Shown here: one piece after another, positions 8,870 to 18,400 of the stretch
Layout: every line of letters starts with the position of its first letter
How positions within the stretch are numbered: the stretch's first letter is position 1
From: JBJXHG01 sp046160865
GTDB lineage: Bacteria > Planctomycetota > UBA1135 > GCA-002686595
Reading direction: 5' to 3'
Assembly: GCA_046160865.1 (NCBI GenBank)
Contig: JBJXHG010000018.1
Span: forward strand, 1 to 41,559
Length of the DNA: 41,559 bases
Notes under the pieces: model-generated
Seen by the model: only the letters and a program-made list of their open reading frames with translations
Databases searched by the model: none
What the model was told of the DNA's origin: nothing
Translations under genes and position numbers: made by a program

Positions 8870-9538
8870 TCAGTCCGTCGGAGCCACCGAATCGTAGTGG
8901 CCGTCCCCGACCATCGCGTCGATCGCCGCGACGAGCCGGTCCTGAGCGTCCGGCAGGCTCGAATCGATCGGCGCGCCGAAGCGAACCGCGATCTTGCCCG
9001 GCTTGGGCACCTTCTGCCCGCGTGGCCATGCCCGGTACGCGCCGCGGATCCCCGCCGGCACGATCGGGACGCCGGCCATCCGCGCGGCGAGCAGCGCGCC
9101 GCCTTTGAACTCGCCGATGCGTCCGTCGCGGGTGCGCGTCCCCTCCGGGTAGATCGCGACGACATCGCCGCGGTCCAGGTGATCGGCCATCGCGCGCAGC
9201 GCCTTGCGGTCGCTGGTGCCGCGACGCACGAGCACCGCTCCGCACTGATCCATGACGTAGGCGAGCCAGCGCCAGTCCGCCAGCGTGTCGCGCGCGACGA
9301 ACGCGACGTGGCGCGGCACGACACCGCCAAAGATCAAGATGTCGATGAACGACTGGTGGTTCGAGGCGAGCACGGCACCGCCGTGCTTCGGAATGCTGGC
9401 AAGCCCCTCGACGCGCAGGCGGTGGTACAGCTTGCAGTACGTGCGCGCGCCGAAGCTGCACATCCGGTAGACCGGCGTCTTGTGCGTGCGGATGAGCGCT
9501 GGCGCGGGCGCGCTCGACAGGCTGGCGGGGGCTTCCAT
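8870..9538 (-). CDS. plsC: 1-acyl-sn-glycerol-3-phosphate acyltransferase (PlsC family)
   Basis: 222 residues. It transfers an acyl group to lysophosphatidic acid to give phosphatidic acid in phospholipid synthesis, at the inner membrane. The acyltransferase signatures are present: NHQSFID at residues 60-66 (the NHxxxxD catalytic box), the VRRGTSDRKAL block, and YPEGTRTRDG with PEGTR at 131-135. The ATG at 9538 is preferred because it lies one base from the cmk stop codon; an in-frame start at 9580 would overlap cmk. No strong transmembrane helix is obvious, so membrane association is peripheral. Placement with cmk and rpsA supports the call. Confidence 0.95.
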   Translation of the reverse strand: MEAPASLSSAPAPALIRTHKTPVYRMCSFGARTYCKLYHRLRVEGLASIPKHGGAVLASNHQSFIDILIFGGVVPRHVAFVARDTLADWRWLAYVMDQCGAVLVRRGTSDRKALRAMADHLDRGDVVAIYPEGTRTRDGRIGEFKGGALLAARMAGVPIVPAGIRGAYRAWPRGQKVPKPGKIAVRFGAPIDSSLPDAQDRLVAAIDAMVGDGHYDSVAPTD

Positions 9539-9539
9539 T

Positions 9540-10214
9540 TCAGCGCTTTCGCACGATCGCGAGCATGCGTGCGACGACACCGGGGACGTCGAGCGAGTCG
9601 GTGTCGATCAGCGTCGCGTCGGCGGCACGCACGAGCGGCGAATCGACACGGGTCTCGTCCAGGTGATCGCGGCGCTCGATGTCCGCCAGGATCTCGCCGA
9701 AGCGCTGGGGCATGCCGAGCTCGGCCGCGCGGCGCCGCGCGCGCACCGGCGCGCTCGCGACGAGGAAGAACTTGTGCTCGGCCTGGGGGAACACGACCGT
9801 CCCCATGTCACGGCCTTCGGCTACGAGACCGCCGCGCCGCGCCGCCTCGGTCCTTTGGAGTGGAACGATGACGCGCCGCACCTCGGGCCAGGCCGCCACG
9901 ACGGACACGGAGCGCGTCACCTCGGGGCCGCGGATCTCGGGCTCACCCGGAAACCCGTCGATCCAGATGCGGCCGTCGGCGTCGAATGTGAGCACGATCG
10001 CCCGCGCGACACGGCCGCACCCGGCGGCGTCGGCCGGATCGACGCCGCGCGCGAGCGCCGCCCAGGTGACCGCGCGATACATGGCCCCCGTGTCGAGGAA
10101 CGTCAGGCCGAGCTCGCGCGCGAGCGCGCGTGCGACGCTGCTCTTGCCCGCGGCCGCCGGTCCGTCGATCGTCAGGATCATCGTCGCGGCCGTCTGCGCA
10201 CTGTCGGCAACCAT
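9540..10214 (-). CDS. cmk: cytidylate kinase
   Basis: Phosphorylates CMP and dCMP to the diphosphates with ATP in pyrimidine nucleotide metabolism. The 224 residues match the usual length. The P-loop GPAAAGKSS is at residues 18-26, followed by LDTGAMYRAVTW (the CMP-binding DTGxxYR element) and LVAEGRDMGTVVFP (the GRD nucleotide-binding block). A second in-frame ATG at 10181, six residues before the P-loop region, is an alternative start; neither has a strong Shine-Dalgarno motif. A family C palindromic element ends 15 bp upstream of the 10214 start. Transcription must therefore come through or from that element unless a promoter lies further upstream. Confidence 0.97.
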   Translation of the reverse strand: MVADSAQTAATMILTIDGPAAAGKSSVARALARELGLTFLDTGAMYRAVTWAALARGVDPADAAGCGRVARAIVLTFDADGRIWIDGFPGEPEIRGPEVTRSVSVVAAWPEVRRVIVPLQRTEAARRGGLVAEGRDMGTVVFPQAEHKFFLVASAPVRARRRAAELGMPQRFGEILADIERRDHLDETRVDSPLVRAADATLIDTDSLDVPGVVARMLAIVRKR

Positions 10215-10229
10215 GGTTGCGGGCGGATT

Positions 10230-10392
10230 CTAGTGTCCTGAGTCAGAAGTTCGCTTTCACCAAGGTCGAGATCGTCGTCGCTGGCAAGGCGCGAGGGTGC
10301 AGGCAACCTGTCAGGTTTCCGAACCCGAGCAACGCCGCCAGCGCAGAGGAGATCGAGCTTGGTGAGAGCGAACTTCTGACTCAGGGCACTAG
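10230..10392. repeat. family C CTAG-bounded palindromic element (about 163 bp, MITE-like)
   Basis: The left end CTAGTGTCCTGAGTCAGAAG is matched by the reverse complement of the right end, CTTCTGACTCAGGGCACTAG. The terminal inverted repeat is about 36 bp with two mismatches. Weaker pairing continues inward (GATCGTCGTCGCTGGC against GCCAGCG). No coding content. It occupies nearly all of the gap between the membrane-protein stop (10403) and the cmk start (10214). Confidence 0.9.
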
Positions 10393-10402
10393 GCTGGAGC
10401 TC

Positions 10403-10843
10403 TCAACTCGACGGTCGAAGGCGTGCTTGCGTCGGCAGCCGAAGCGAGTAGTCCGGCTCGAAACCTCTCGCCGCGCATCCGCGCGGAAGCACTTCCAATC
10501 GATTGGTGAGTCGCGACTCGTCGGACGCCCCCAGCGATCGGAGCTGCGCAATCGTCCACACGAGGCCCGCTGCCACGACGAGTCCGAATGAGTACCGCCA
10601 CACGGCCCTCGCAACGACGCCGCGCCGTCCAACCGCGCGAACTCGCTCATCGATGTAGCGCGCGACGATCATGCTCGCGACGACAAACCAGTAGACGGCA
10701 TCCTTCGTGGACAGCGTCCAAGGCTCCTCGTAGAGCATGGATCCGGCGAGCGCGGTCAGCGCGATCGAGGCTCCGATCCGATAGAGCTGCGGAATCGAGC
10801 GCTGGTGCCGTGCGCCGTCCCCGGGGTTCGTGTGTGCGTTCAC
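10403..10843 (-). CDS. small membrane protein of unknown function
   Basis: 146 residues from a GTG at 10843. Three probable transmembrane helices are visible: IGASIALTALAGSMLY, AVYWFVVASMIVARYI and YSFGLVVAAGLVWTIAQL, separated by basic loops (DERVRAVGRRG). The C-terminal 45 residues are soluble and basic. No family recognised. The stop codon lies 10 bp from the right end of the family C element, so the native 3' end may have been reshaped by that insertion. Same strand as cmk downstream. Confidence 0.6.
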   Translation of the reverse strand: MNAHTNPGDGARHQRSIPQLYRIGASIALTALAGSMLYEEPWTLSTKDAVYWFVVASMIVARYIDERVRAVGRRGVVARAVWRYSFGLVVAAGLVWTIAQLRSLGASDESRLTNRLEVLPRGCAARGFEPDYSLRLPTQARLRPSS

Positions 10844-11411
10844 GACGTTGGATTCCTGGCGAGCGTGTCAATCCAGCGGCGGCTCAACCATTCGAGAACC
10901 TGCGGCGGTGTGGCTCCGCCGCAACCGTTGACGCGCGGATTGGATGGCGATGATGTGCGGGCGCCATCGGAACGACAAGTCTCAGCTCTGTCACGCACAG
11001 GAGCGTCGAGCGAGCATCGCCGCGATCACGCGAGCGCCCGGCGCGGCGCGGCAGTTCTTCGTCGGCTAGCGCGCAGCTCTCACCACGTCCGTTGCGAGGT
11101 CGTGCCAACTCGTGCGGAGCAAGGCGTTGCATCGGAATCGACCGGACCCTCGTGGCAGGAATCGCACGATGCGGTGGTCCGCAGCATCGTCGCACCGGCG
11201 CGCGTGGTCGGCGCCTCGAGCGTCTTCCACATGAAGCGCCCGCGGGGTGTCGACTCAGCGCGTCTGCTCGACGGGCACGAGTTCAGCTCACGACCGAATG
11301 GCCTGGCTCCGAGAGTGGACCCGCGCGGTGCGGCGTCTTTCGCGTACGAAGCGCGTATCGCATGGAAGATCGGCCAACCGTCGGCGTACTTGCCCGTTGA
11401 CGGCACAGCAC
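10844..11411. other. spacer containing half of a family B element
   Basis: About 570 bp without a convincing gene. 11066-11150 is the left half of a family B repeat (annotated separately). The rest has open frames with Arg/Ser-rich translations and no family features. The promoter for the small plus-strand gene at 11412 is presumably here, but no clear motif was seen. Confidence 0.5.
11066..11150. repeat. family B element, left half only
   Basis: Starts CTAGCGCGCAGCTCTCACCA and runs through CGTTGCATCGGAATCGACCG, the type-R arm of family B. It then passes into unrelated sequence. No matching right arm is found in the next 200 bp, so it is a truncated copy. Confidence 0.8.
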
Positions 11412-11735
11412 ATGACCAACGAACCGATCATCCGAACCATTCGTCGCTACAGCGGAGCCGATCATGCGTGGCTCCGAGGCGAGCGCGCGGTGCTCGTTGC
11501 GGTCCGGCGAGGAGACGAGGTCCTGCTGGACGACGAATCGATCGGCACCCTGTGCGCGAACGATCGCGTCGACTTCGCACTACTCTTGGAGGAAGACGAC
11601 GGGGTGGAGCGGGCGTCGTGGGTGTGCCCGGACGCGGCCCTGCACGAGCTCGGGGCGGTCGAGGGGCACTGGGCTGGAACGATGCCCAACCGCACGCTGT
11701 TTCGGGTGTACACGATCCAGTACGCGCTGACCTGA
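11412..11735 (+). CDS. small acidic hypothetical protein
   Basis: 107 residues from the ATG at 11412. The frame is open further upstream, but that part has Arg/Ser-rich non-coding character. The sequence is compact and alternates beta-like and acidic segments (AVLVAVRRGDEVLLDDESIG, VDFALLLEEDDGVER) and contains two Cys and two Trp. Codons are strongly G/C in third positions, which supports a real gene. No signal peptide, membrane segment or known motif. Function unknown; it is flanked by repeat-rich spacer and by the convergent deacetylase gene. Confidence 0.6.
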   Translation: MTNEPIIRTIRRYSGADHAWLRGERAVLVAVRRGDEVLLDDESIGTLCANDRVDFALLLEEDDGVERASWVCPDAALHELGAVEGHWAGTMPNRTLFRVYTIQYALT

Positions 11736-11840
11736 TCCCGCATATTTCTCCGCGACGCGCACTTCCGTTCGGAGCGCCCCGTCTTGCGACAAGTCCGTCA
11801 GCGATCGATTGCCGTCGTGAGTCGGCCAGTCGCGCGATGA

Positions 11841-12815
11841 TCAGCGACGCTCCGTCTGCATGCGCGCGTTGCGTTGCAGTTCGCGCAAAGGACGGTATCC
11901 GATGAGCACGATCTTCTGGTCGGCGATCAGCTGCTTCATCTCAGCGCTGTGCGTGAAGATCTCGAACTGTTCTGCCCTGGTCGACCATGAGCTCGTGATG
12001 GCCTTCACTTCATCGTTAGGAACACTCGCATGGATGTATAATTCTGTCACGCCAGGCTTCAGCGTTGTGACGAGATCCAGCCAGAACTGCTTCACACGGC
12101 CTTTCTCGTCCTTCAATTCATCGAAGACAAAGTAGTCCGGTGAGACGATTCCACGCGCGGCGAACTCACTGCGGAGCTCTGGATGGCCCATTCGAGCGAG
12201 CGTGTCCTGCGAGGCCATCCGCACTGGCAGATCGAACTCCACGGCGAGCTGCAAGTACGCCTTCACGTACGCGGGGCGATACTGCATCGTGCCCATGTGC
12301 GAGTCCAGGTGTGTGACATCCACGCCCGCCGCGAGTGCTCGATGGATCTGTGCCCGACTCTCGATCAACGCCTGCTCGGGCGTTGCGTGCGTGTACACCG
12401 CCTCGATGTCCGACCAGAAGTAGCCCTCGGAGTCCACGAGTCCGGGCACCTGCTCACGCGGCGCAACCGGACCCCAGCGATACTTGCTCCATTCGGACGT
12501 ATGACACAGGTGAACACCAAAGCTCTTCTCAGGGTGCGCCTTCGCGTACGCTGCGATCTCTGGGAACCACGGACACGGAACCATGATCGAGGCAGAGCTC
12601 ATCTGCCCTTTTTCCAATGACTCGATCGTGGCTAGATTGGCGGAGTGACACATGCCTGCGTCGTCCCCGTTGACGATGAGCAGCTTGTCTGTTGCGCTGT
12701 AGCCGAGACGCTGCGCCAGCGAGCGGACTTCGGCGCCGTGCGACGTGGAGCACAGGAGCGGGATGGGTAGTGCAATCCGAAAGAGCTGGCCTTGGAACGG
12801 TTGTGTGACCCGCAT
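11841..12815 (-). CDS. ChbG/YdjC-family carbohydrate deacetylase-like protein, probably secreted
   Basis: 324 residues of the YdjC/ChbG/HpnK family, metal-dependent hydrolases that remove acetyl groups from amino sugars or related compounds. The metal-site motifs are visible: IVNGDDAGMCHSAN with Asp51-Asp52 and His57, then VTHLDSHMGT with His169 and His173, then LYIHASVPND near the C-terminus. The N-terminus (LFRIALPIPLLCSTSHGAE) looks like a signal peptide, so the enzyme may act outside the cytoplasm, unlike E. coli ChbG. Base composition is noticeably less GC-rich than the neighbours (many A/T third positions), which may mean recent acquisition. The natural substrate cannot be told. Confidence 0.85.
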   Translation of the reverse strand: MRVTQPFQGQLFRIALPIPLLCSTSHGAEVRSLAQRLGYSATDKLLIVNGDDAGMCHSANLATIESLEKGQMSSASIMVPCPWFPEIAAYAKAHPEKSFGVHLCHTSEWSKYRWGPVAPREQVPGLVDSEGYFWSDIEAVYTHATPEQALIESRAQIHRALAAGVDVTHLDSHMGTMQYRPAYVKAYLQLAVEFDLPVRMASQDTLARMGHPELRSEFAARGIVSPDYFVFDELKDEKGRVKQFWLDLVTTLKPGVTELYIHASVPNDEVKAITSSWSTRAEQFEIFTHSAEMKQLIADQKIVLIGYRPLRELQRNARMQTERR

Positions 12816-13293
12816 GGACCGAGACTACTGACGACGCATCGAGGGCACAATCTTGGCGGGGTGTGGACCGGGACCGTGCCGGACTTGCATTCGTGGTCGC
12901 CTCCTCGTCGCGCGCACGCATCGGGCTGCTTCTTCTTCGCCTGGCACCGTCGTGCTCAACATCCCGCGACCTCACCGCGCTCCGCACTCACTCACTCCTG
13001 CATAGGCCGCCGTTCGAGCCTGAGCGCACAGCAGACGCATCGGCGAGATGGAGCTGGTAGCGATCGCGATCCGCATCGGCAGGTCGCTTGCTGCGTTCGG
13101 GCACTTTGCATTCGCTCCGCGGCGCTACCAGCTCTTGGACACGTGCATGTCGGTGAACCCGAGCGCTCCGGCCGCGTGAGCTCGCGGCGGACGCGCCGAC
13201 TCGACAACCGATTTCACAGCCTTCGGTGAAGATCGAGCGCCTCGCCGCCGCGACCCCGAGCCCGGATGACGCGCAGCGTCGGCGCCCGCCCCA
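12816..13293. other. spacer with an inverted repeat, no gene recognised
   Basis: About 480 bp. An inverted repeat with 12-bp arms, GAGCTGGTAGCG at 13051-13062 and CGCTACCAGCTC at 13123-13134, encloses 60 bp. It does not resemble element families A, B or C. Otherwise only low-quality open frames are present. Confidence 0.5.
13051..13134. repeat. 84-bp inverted-repeat structure
   Basis: Perfect 12-bp arms GAGCTGGTAGCG and CGCTACCAGCTC with a 60-bp interior. It lies about 160 bp past the yebC stop codon. It could be a small palindromic element or a transcript-end structure; only one copy is seen in the window. Confidence 0.5.
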
Positions 13294-14004
13294 TCAAGCG
13301 AGCGTCGTGTAGATCCGATGGCAATCGTCGTGGTCGTCGATCGCTTCGAGCAGCGCCTCGGCGGCTTCACGTCGTTCGGGATCGAGCGTGGTCGTCTCCT
13401 TCGGACGGTAGCCCATCTCCGACTGCGTGATCGACCAGCCCGCGGCACGCAGCGCTTGTGTGACCGCGTCGAGATCGCCGCGCTCGGTGTAGAAGCGCGC
13501 GCCGGTCGACTCCTCGTCGCTCTGCTCGAGCGGTTCGACGTCTTGAGCACCGACTTCGATCGCGACCGTTTCGCGGTCGAGGCCCGGAGTCGCGTGCGTC
13601 GCTTCGACGATGCCGACGTGGTCGAAAAAGAACGCCACCTTCGCCCCAAACTGACCGTCGCGGAACAGGAGCCGCATGTCGGGCGCCGTGCGGTTCCGGT
13701 TGTCGGTCAGGCACTCGACGATCACCGGCACGCCTTGCGGCGTCATGCCTTCGAAAGTCACGAGCTCGAAGATCGCGACATCCTTGCCGGTGCCGCTGCC
13801 CTTCTGGATCGCGCGCTCGATCGTGTCGTTCGAAACGGACTGCTTGCGCGCGGCTTCGACGGCCACGGCGAGCCGCGCGTTCCGCGCCGGATCCGGCATC
13901 CCCGACTTGGCGGCAACGGTGATCTCACGGACGAGCTTCGAGTTGATCTTCGCGCGCTTGTTCGCGTTGATCTCACGCTTCCTCTGCAACCACTGACGAC
14001 CCAT
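13294..14004 (-). CDS. yebC: YebC/PmpR-family regulatory protein
   Basis: 236 residues, full length for the YebC/PmpR/TACO1 family. Members act as DNA-binding regulators or as translation factors that relieve ribosome stalling (established for the family; which applies here is unknown). Family features: an N-terminal basic segment ending NSKLVREITVAAKSG, ARLAVAVEAARKQSVSNDTIERAI with GSG following, FELVTFEGMTPQGVPVIVECLTDNRNRT, and the acidic C-terminal domain with VEVGAQDVE-like sequence. The N-terminus reads MGRQWLQRKREINANK rather than the common MAGHSKWANIKHRKAAQD, a divergent but recognisable start. Gene neighbours give no functional clue. Confidence 0.93.
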   Translation of the reverse strand: MGRQWLQRKREINANKRAKINSKLVREITVAAKSGMPDPARNARLAVAVEAARKQSVSNDTIERAIQKGSGTGKDVAIFELVTFEGMTPQGVPVIVECLTDNRNRTAPDMRLLFRDGQFGAKVAFFFDHVGIVEATHATPGLDRETVAIEVGAQDVEPLEQSDEESTGARFYTERGDLDAVTQALRAAGWSITQSEMGYRPKETTTLDPERREAAEALLEAIDDHDDCHRIYTTLA

Positions 14005-14610
14005 AGGTGGATGATTCTACGACCGTGTCCATCGCGCCGCCCGCAGTGTCGCGATGCGTGGTTGGAATCCTTGCGCTCGTCCGCAGAGACGGATGTGGCG
14101 ACATCACGCCAACCTGCCCCTCACCTGCCAGCTCTGCAGCCGGCGCGACCGAGACGCCCCTCGCGCGGACCTACCGACCCCCGCGCGAAGCGCGTGCGAT
14201 CGGTCGCCCACGGGTGACCACATGCCCATGTCTCCGAATCACGTGAAGAGCGATCCGTTGGATAGGTGGAGAAATGCACCGCCATCCCAACGCCCTTCGC
14301 GGCAATCCGGAAGGCGAGCGAGGGCCGAACCGGCGGACGGTCGGCTCCCCGAGCAGCCCTCGCCCGCAGTGCAGTCCGCGTCAGCACGTCGAGCGCGGAT
14401 TCCGTGCCGGCCGTGACGCCAGCGGGACGGACGAGGAGAGGCTCGACATCTCCGAAGTTCCCGGTGCCTCGAGTCCGACTGCTCGCCATTCAGCATCCGT
14501 CACTGCGGAAGCGCCGACTCGTTGGACCAAACGTGCGCCGCGACATCCGCTGGCCCGAATCTCGCACCGTCTCCGTCGCGAGGTCGTGTCAACGAGGCGA
14601 GAAATGCGGG
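14005..14610. other. spacer ending in a minimal family B element
   Basis: About 600 bp between yebC and the ECF sigma gene (both minus strand). Open frames here are Arg/Ser/Pro-rich without family features. 14550-14614 is an internally deleted family B repeat. The yebC promoter should be in the left part; nothing convincing was seen. Confidence 0.5.
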
Positions 14611-14614
14611 CTAC
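14550..14614. repeat. family B mini-element (65 bp, internal deletion)
   Basis: Left end CTGGCCCGAATCTCGCACCG, then TCCGTCGCGAGGTCGTGTCAA, then directly the right end GCGAGAAATGCGGGCTAC. Both ends of family B are kept, but the central 115 bp or so is missing. The last bases contain the TAG stop codon of the ECF sigma gene (CTA at 14611-14613 on the plus strand). Confidence 0.8.
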
Positions 14615-15228
14615 TCGTCCGCTTCGAACAGCCCCAAGTCCAATCCTTGTTCACGCAAGTCTCTTCGCAGGCGCTGCCAGCGCTTCGACGCGGCGTCGGG
14701 CGAGATCCCGAGTCGCTGGACGACGTCCGCCAAGGGACGCCCTTCCAACCCATACCATGCGACGAGCAAAGTGTCCTCGGTGTCCAGGGTGCTCACGAGC
14801 TTCATCAATATGTGGTGCTGCTCACTGCGAGCAACGACTTGGGATGCCCTGGTGATCGAGTCCTCCAAGGCATTCAGCACATCGTCGGTACCTGAACCAT
14901 CCGACTTCGTCCGCCGGCGCCAAGCTTTCGATCGGTGCTCGCTCAGGACGTGCCGCGCTATGCCGAACAGCCAAGCCCTGATTCCAGGGCCGCGGGGCAG
15001 CTTGTCCGGTCTTTCCAACGCACGCAGCCAGACCTCGTTGACGCAGTCTTCGGGATCTACGTTCAAATCGCGCGACGCGCGAATCTGTACTGCGAACCAG
15101 CTCAGCAGCTGAGGCATCGTCCGCTGGACGAGCTCGTCACGCGCTCGCGTGTCGCCGGTGATCGTGTGATGCGTGAGCCAGGTCGTGGACGCCTCGGAGT
15201 ATGGCGTGGGCTGATCCGCTGAGACCAT
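14611..15228 (-). CDS. ECF-family sigma factor, divergent from a Ser/Thr kinase gene
   Basis: 205 residues from the ATG at 15228; an in-frame GTG at 15261 is less likely. Region 2 is clear (RARDELVQRTMPQLLSWFAVQ, VDPEDCVNEVWLRALE, RAWLFGIARHVLSEHRS). Region 4 follows (LMKLVSTLDTEDTLLVAWYG, PLADVVQRLGISPDAASKRW as helix-turn-helix). No anti-sigma gene is adjacent. A large membrane Ser/Thr kinase is divergently transcribed from the same 235-bp gap, the arrangement reported for many planctomycete ECF groups, where the kinase may control the sigma factor. The stop codon coincides with the end of a family B repeat. Confidence 0.9.
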   Translation of the reverse strand: MVSADQPTPYSEASTTWLTHHTITGDTRARDELVQRTMPQLLSWFAVQIRASRDLNVDPEDCVNEVWLRALERPDKLPRGPGIRAWLFGIARHVLSEHRSKAWRRRTKSDGSGTDDVLNALEDSITRASQVVARSEQHHILMKLVSTLDTEDTLLVAWYGLEGRPLADVVQRLGISPDAASKRWQRLRRDLREQGLDLGLFEADE

Positions 15229-15463
15229 CGAGGATACCTGGGGGCGATTCTTCCGCCGCACTCGAGCGCCGCGAGCGTCTACTGCGAGCGTGCGAGGGAG
15301 GCGGGGTTCCGAAAACTGGCACCGTTACTCGAGGGCGAGTCCGATCGGCAGCTCTCCCCGCATCTTAACATGGAAGAGCAATCCGAGACCATCGCGACAG
15401 CTGCGAGCTGATCCGAATCCGTTTCGTTCCGAGCTCGCGACGGGAACCACTTCGACGATCGCC

Positions 15464-18400
15464 ATGAACCACGACGACGAGCACATGACAGCGCGCGCGG
15501 TGACGCTCAACGAAGCGGTCACCGACTTTCATGCCCTGTACGTACTCGACGAACGCAGTGGCCGGCTGCGCGCGCTCGAGGAGTACCAGCGTCGCTTCCC
15601 GGGCTTCGAGGACATCATCCACGCGGAATACGCCCTCCTGAGCGGCGCGCCGGACGCCTTGCAGGCAGAGCGACTCCGCACTGCGAGCTGGGCTCCGTCC
15701 GACGCCGGGCTCGAGAGCGGCCGAGACATCGGACCGTACCGCCTCGTGCGCATGTTGGGGCGTGGCGCGCAGGGGACCGTGTATCTCGCCGAGCATCGGC
15801 ACCTGCACTGCGCGCGCGCACTCAAAGTGTTGGCGAACGCGTGGCTCTTCTCGAGCGGGCATCGGGCACGCTTCGAGCGCGAAGCACGCACCGCGGTGCG
15901 CTTGGACCACCCTGCGATCTGTGGTGTCTACGACTTTGGACGCGAGCGCGATCTCGACTACATCGCGATGCGCTACGTAGAAGGTCACACGCTTTCGAAT
16001 GCGCTCAGTAGCGCGAGCGAACGCTGGAGGAAGTCGTCGTCGAAGGAGGCACCAGCCGTCGCTGCGCCCGAGCCTCGCTTGCCACTGCGGCCGGGCTCAC
16101 GAGTCGAACTGCACGTCGTTCTCGCGTTCTTCCAACAAGCTGCGGCCGCGCTGCAACTGGCCCACGAGGCCGGCATCATCCATCGGGACGTCAAGCCCGG
16201 AAACATCATGGTGACGCCCGCGCTGACGCCGGTACTGCTCGACTTCGGTCTGGCGCGAGTTCTTCAGGACACCCCCGATGGTGTCACACGCACGGGAGAT
16301 CTGATCGGCACCCGTGGCTACATGGCACCGGAACAAATCCTCGGTGTTCGAGATGTGGATGCTCGCGTCGACGTGTACGCGCTCGGCATCGTGCTGTACG
16401 AGTGCCTCACGTTGACGCGGCCGCCTGCGCATGCGACCGAAGACTCGTTGGTGCATGCGGTGCGCCACGACTCGCTCCGCGACGTGCGTTCGCTGAATCC
16501 CAGCTTGTCCCGGGACGTCGCGATCGTCGTCACAACGGCGCTCCACACGGATCGCGAGCGTCGCTACCGGACCGCCCGCGACTTCGAGGAAGACTTGAGG
16601 CGGGTGATCGCGGGCGAACCGATCCTCGCGCGTCCGCTAAGTTGGCGGGAGCAGTGCGTGCGTTGGGGCAAACGGCACGCGGGGGTGCTGGTCACGGTCG
16701 TAGCCATCGCGTCGACGCTCTTCCTTCTCGTGGCCATTTCACGGGGAGTGTTGCTCTACGGCGAGCGCAACCACGCCCTCGAGCGCGAACGAAGAGCGGC
16801 TGAGCGCACAGCGTTCGACGCGACAATTCAGGCCACGCTCGAGCGTGCGTACGTGCTTCCCGCGAGCATCGACCTGCACGATCGCGTGCGAGACAGCGTC
16901 GATACGCTGCGCTTGGGCGGTGTCGATCTCGCGCCGGAGGACACCGTCGATCGAAAGCACGCCTCGATCCCTTCCGCGGTCGCATTGGAGCGGGACAATT
17001 CAGCCCGAACGCTTTGGTTGGCATTCCAACTCGTCGAAGACATCGATTCGCTTCGGGGTAGCCGAGACACACACACGTCCGCGCAGCCACACGCAGTGGC
17101 CGACGAACTCGCGGAGCTTCGCGCCGCGGCTGCACGATTCCTGAACGACAATCTCGACTCGACGAGCCTCGCCGTCTGGCGCGCACACGAATCGCACACC
17201 ACCTCGATCGCCGATTCGACCACGGACGCCGTACTCGCGTCGCCGGCCTTGCTTCCGCGCTTGATGCTGAATCATCTCGCGTGGAGCAACGGTGACGAGG
17301 AACTCGCGGAGCACGCACTGAGCGACGACGTCATGGAGGACGATCAGACTCTCCGGCGAATCGCGCTCATGGAACGCGGAACCGTCCAACTCCGCCAGGG
17401 CAAGTTCTCGGCCGCGCGCCGCTCGTTCGAGATGAGTCGATGGAGCGCCCGTCATCCGAATGTCTTCGACCATCTGAATTTGGCCAGGGTGGCTGCAGCG
17501 CAGCTTCAGAGCGACGTTGCGCAAGCGCATCTTCGTCGTGGGCTCGTGCTGGAGCCCGCCAATGCGATCTGCCGTGCTTCCTTGGCGGAAGTGTTGACGT
17601 TTCGTGGCAACGCGACGGCCGCCGAAGAGGAAGCGCGCGCCGCGATCGATGCCGATCCACGCTACGCACCCGGCCACTTCCAGCTCGGCCAAGCACTCAT
17701 GCACCGTGGGCGTGAGCGCGATGCGCTCGATGCACTGAACGAGGCGCTCGTCTTGTCGGGCCACAGCGCGGTCATGGAGGAGGACGTCGAGACCGTGCTC
17801 GCCGGGACGGAAGACGAACGCGAGCTCGGCCAGCACGTCACCGACTTGCAACGTGACATTGCGCCGAGCGCGTTCTGGCTGGCCATTCAGGCCAACATTC
17901 AGTTGGGGATCGGCGACCTGGACGGGGCGCTCGCGCTCGCCGAATCGGGACTGGTGCTCACGCCCGACCACCTCGCGTCGATGGTCACGCGAGCCCAAGT
18001 CTACTTGTGCACTGCGGATGCCGGCACCGCGCTCGCTGCATTCGACTTCATCGTCGCACTGCATCCGGATAGCGCCGCCGCGCACTCTGTTCGCGCGCAG
18101 TGCCTCGATCGGCTGCAACACACGGACGCCGCAATCGACGCGCACTTCGAGGCCGCCCGATTGAGCCCTCAGTACTGGTCTGATCTGATCGACTACGCAA
18201 CCGCGCACGGTGAACCCGCAGTCCGAAGACGGCTCGTGCGGGAGCTCGACGCGCGCGACATCGCAGTGCCACTCCCACTGTCCGTCAACGAAAGGCCGCG
18301 CGTTCGCGCCGTGCGTGAGCTCCGGTCCGTGCTGGAGGCCGCGGCGTCCGCACCGTCGGACCCGAACGTCGCACTACTGTGCTCGACGCTCGCCGACATG

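Noticed and set aside
14121..14489. Minus-strand 122-codon frame upstream of yebC
   Set aside because: Arg-rich, no conserved features and overlapped by equal-quality frames on the other strand.
15290..15463. Upstream start for the giant kinase
   Set aside because: The added 58 residues are basic and low-quality, and would extend toward the sigma gene start; the ATG at 15464 begins a typical acidic N-terminus.
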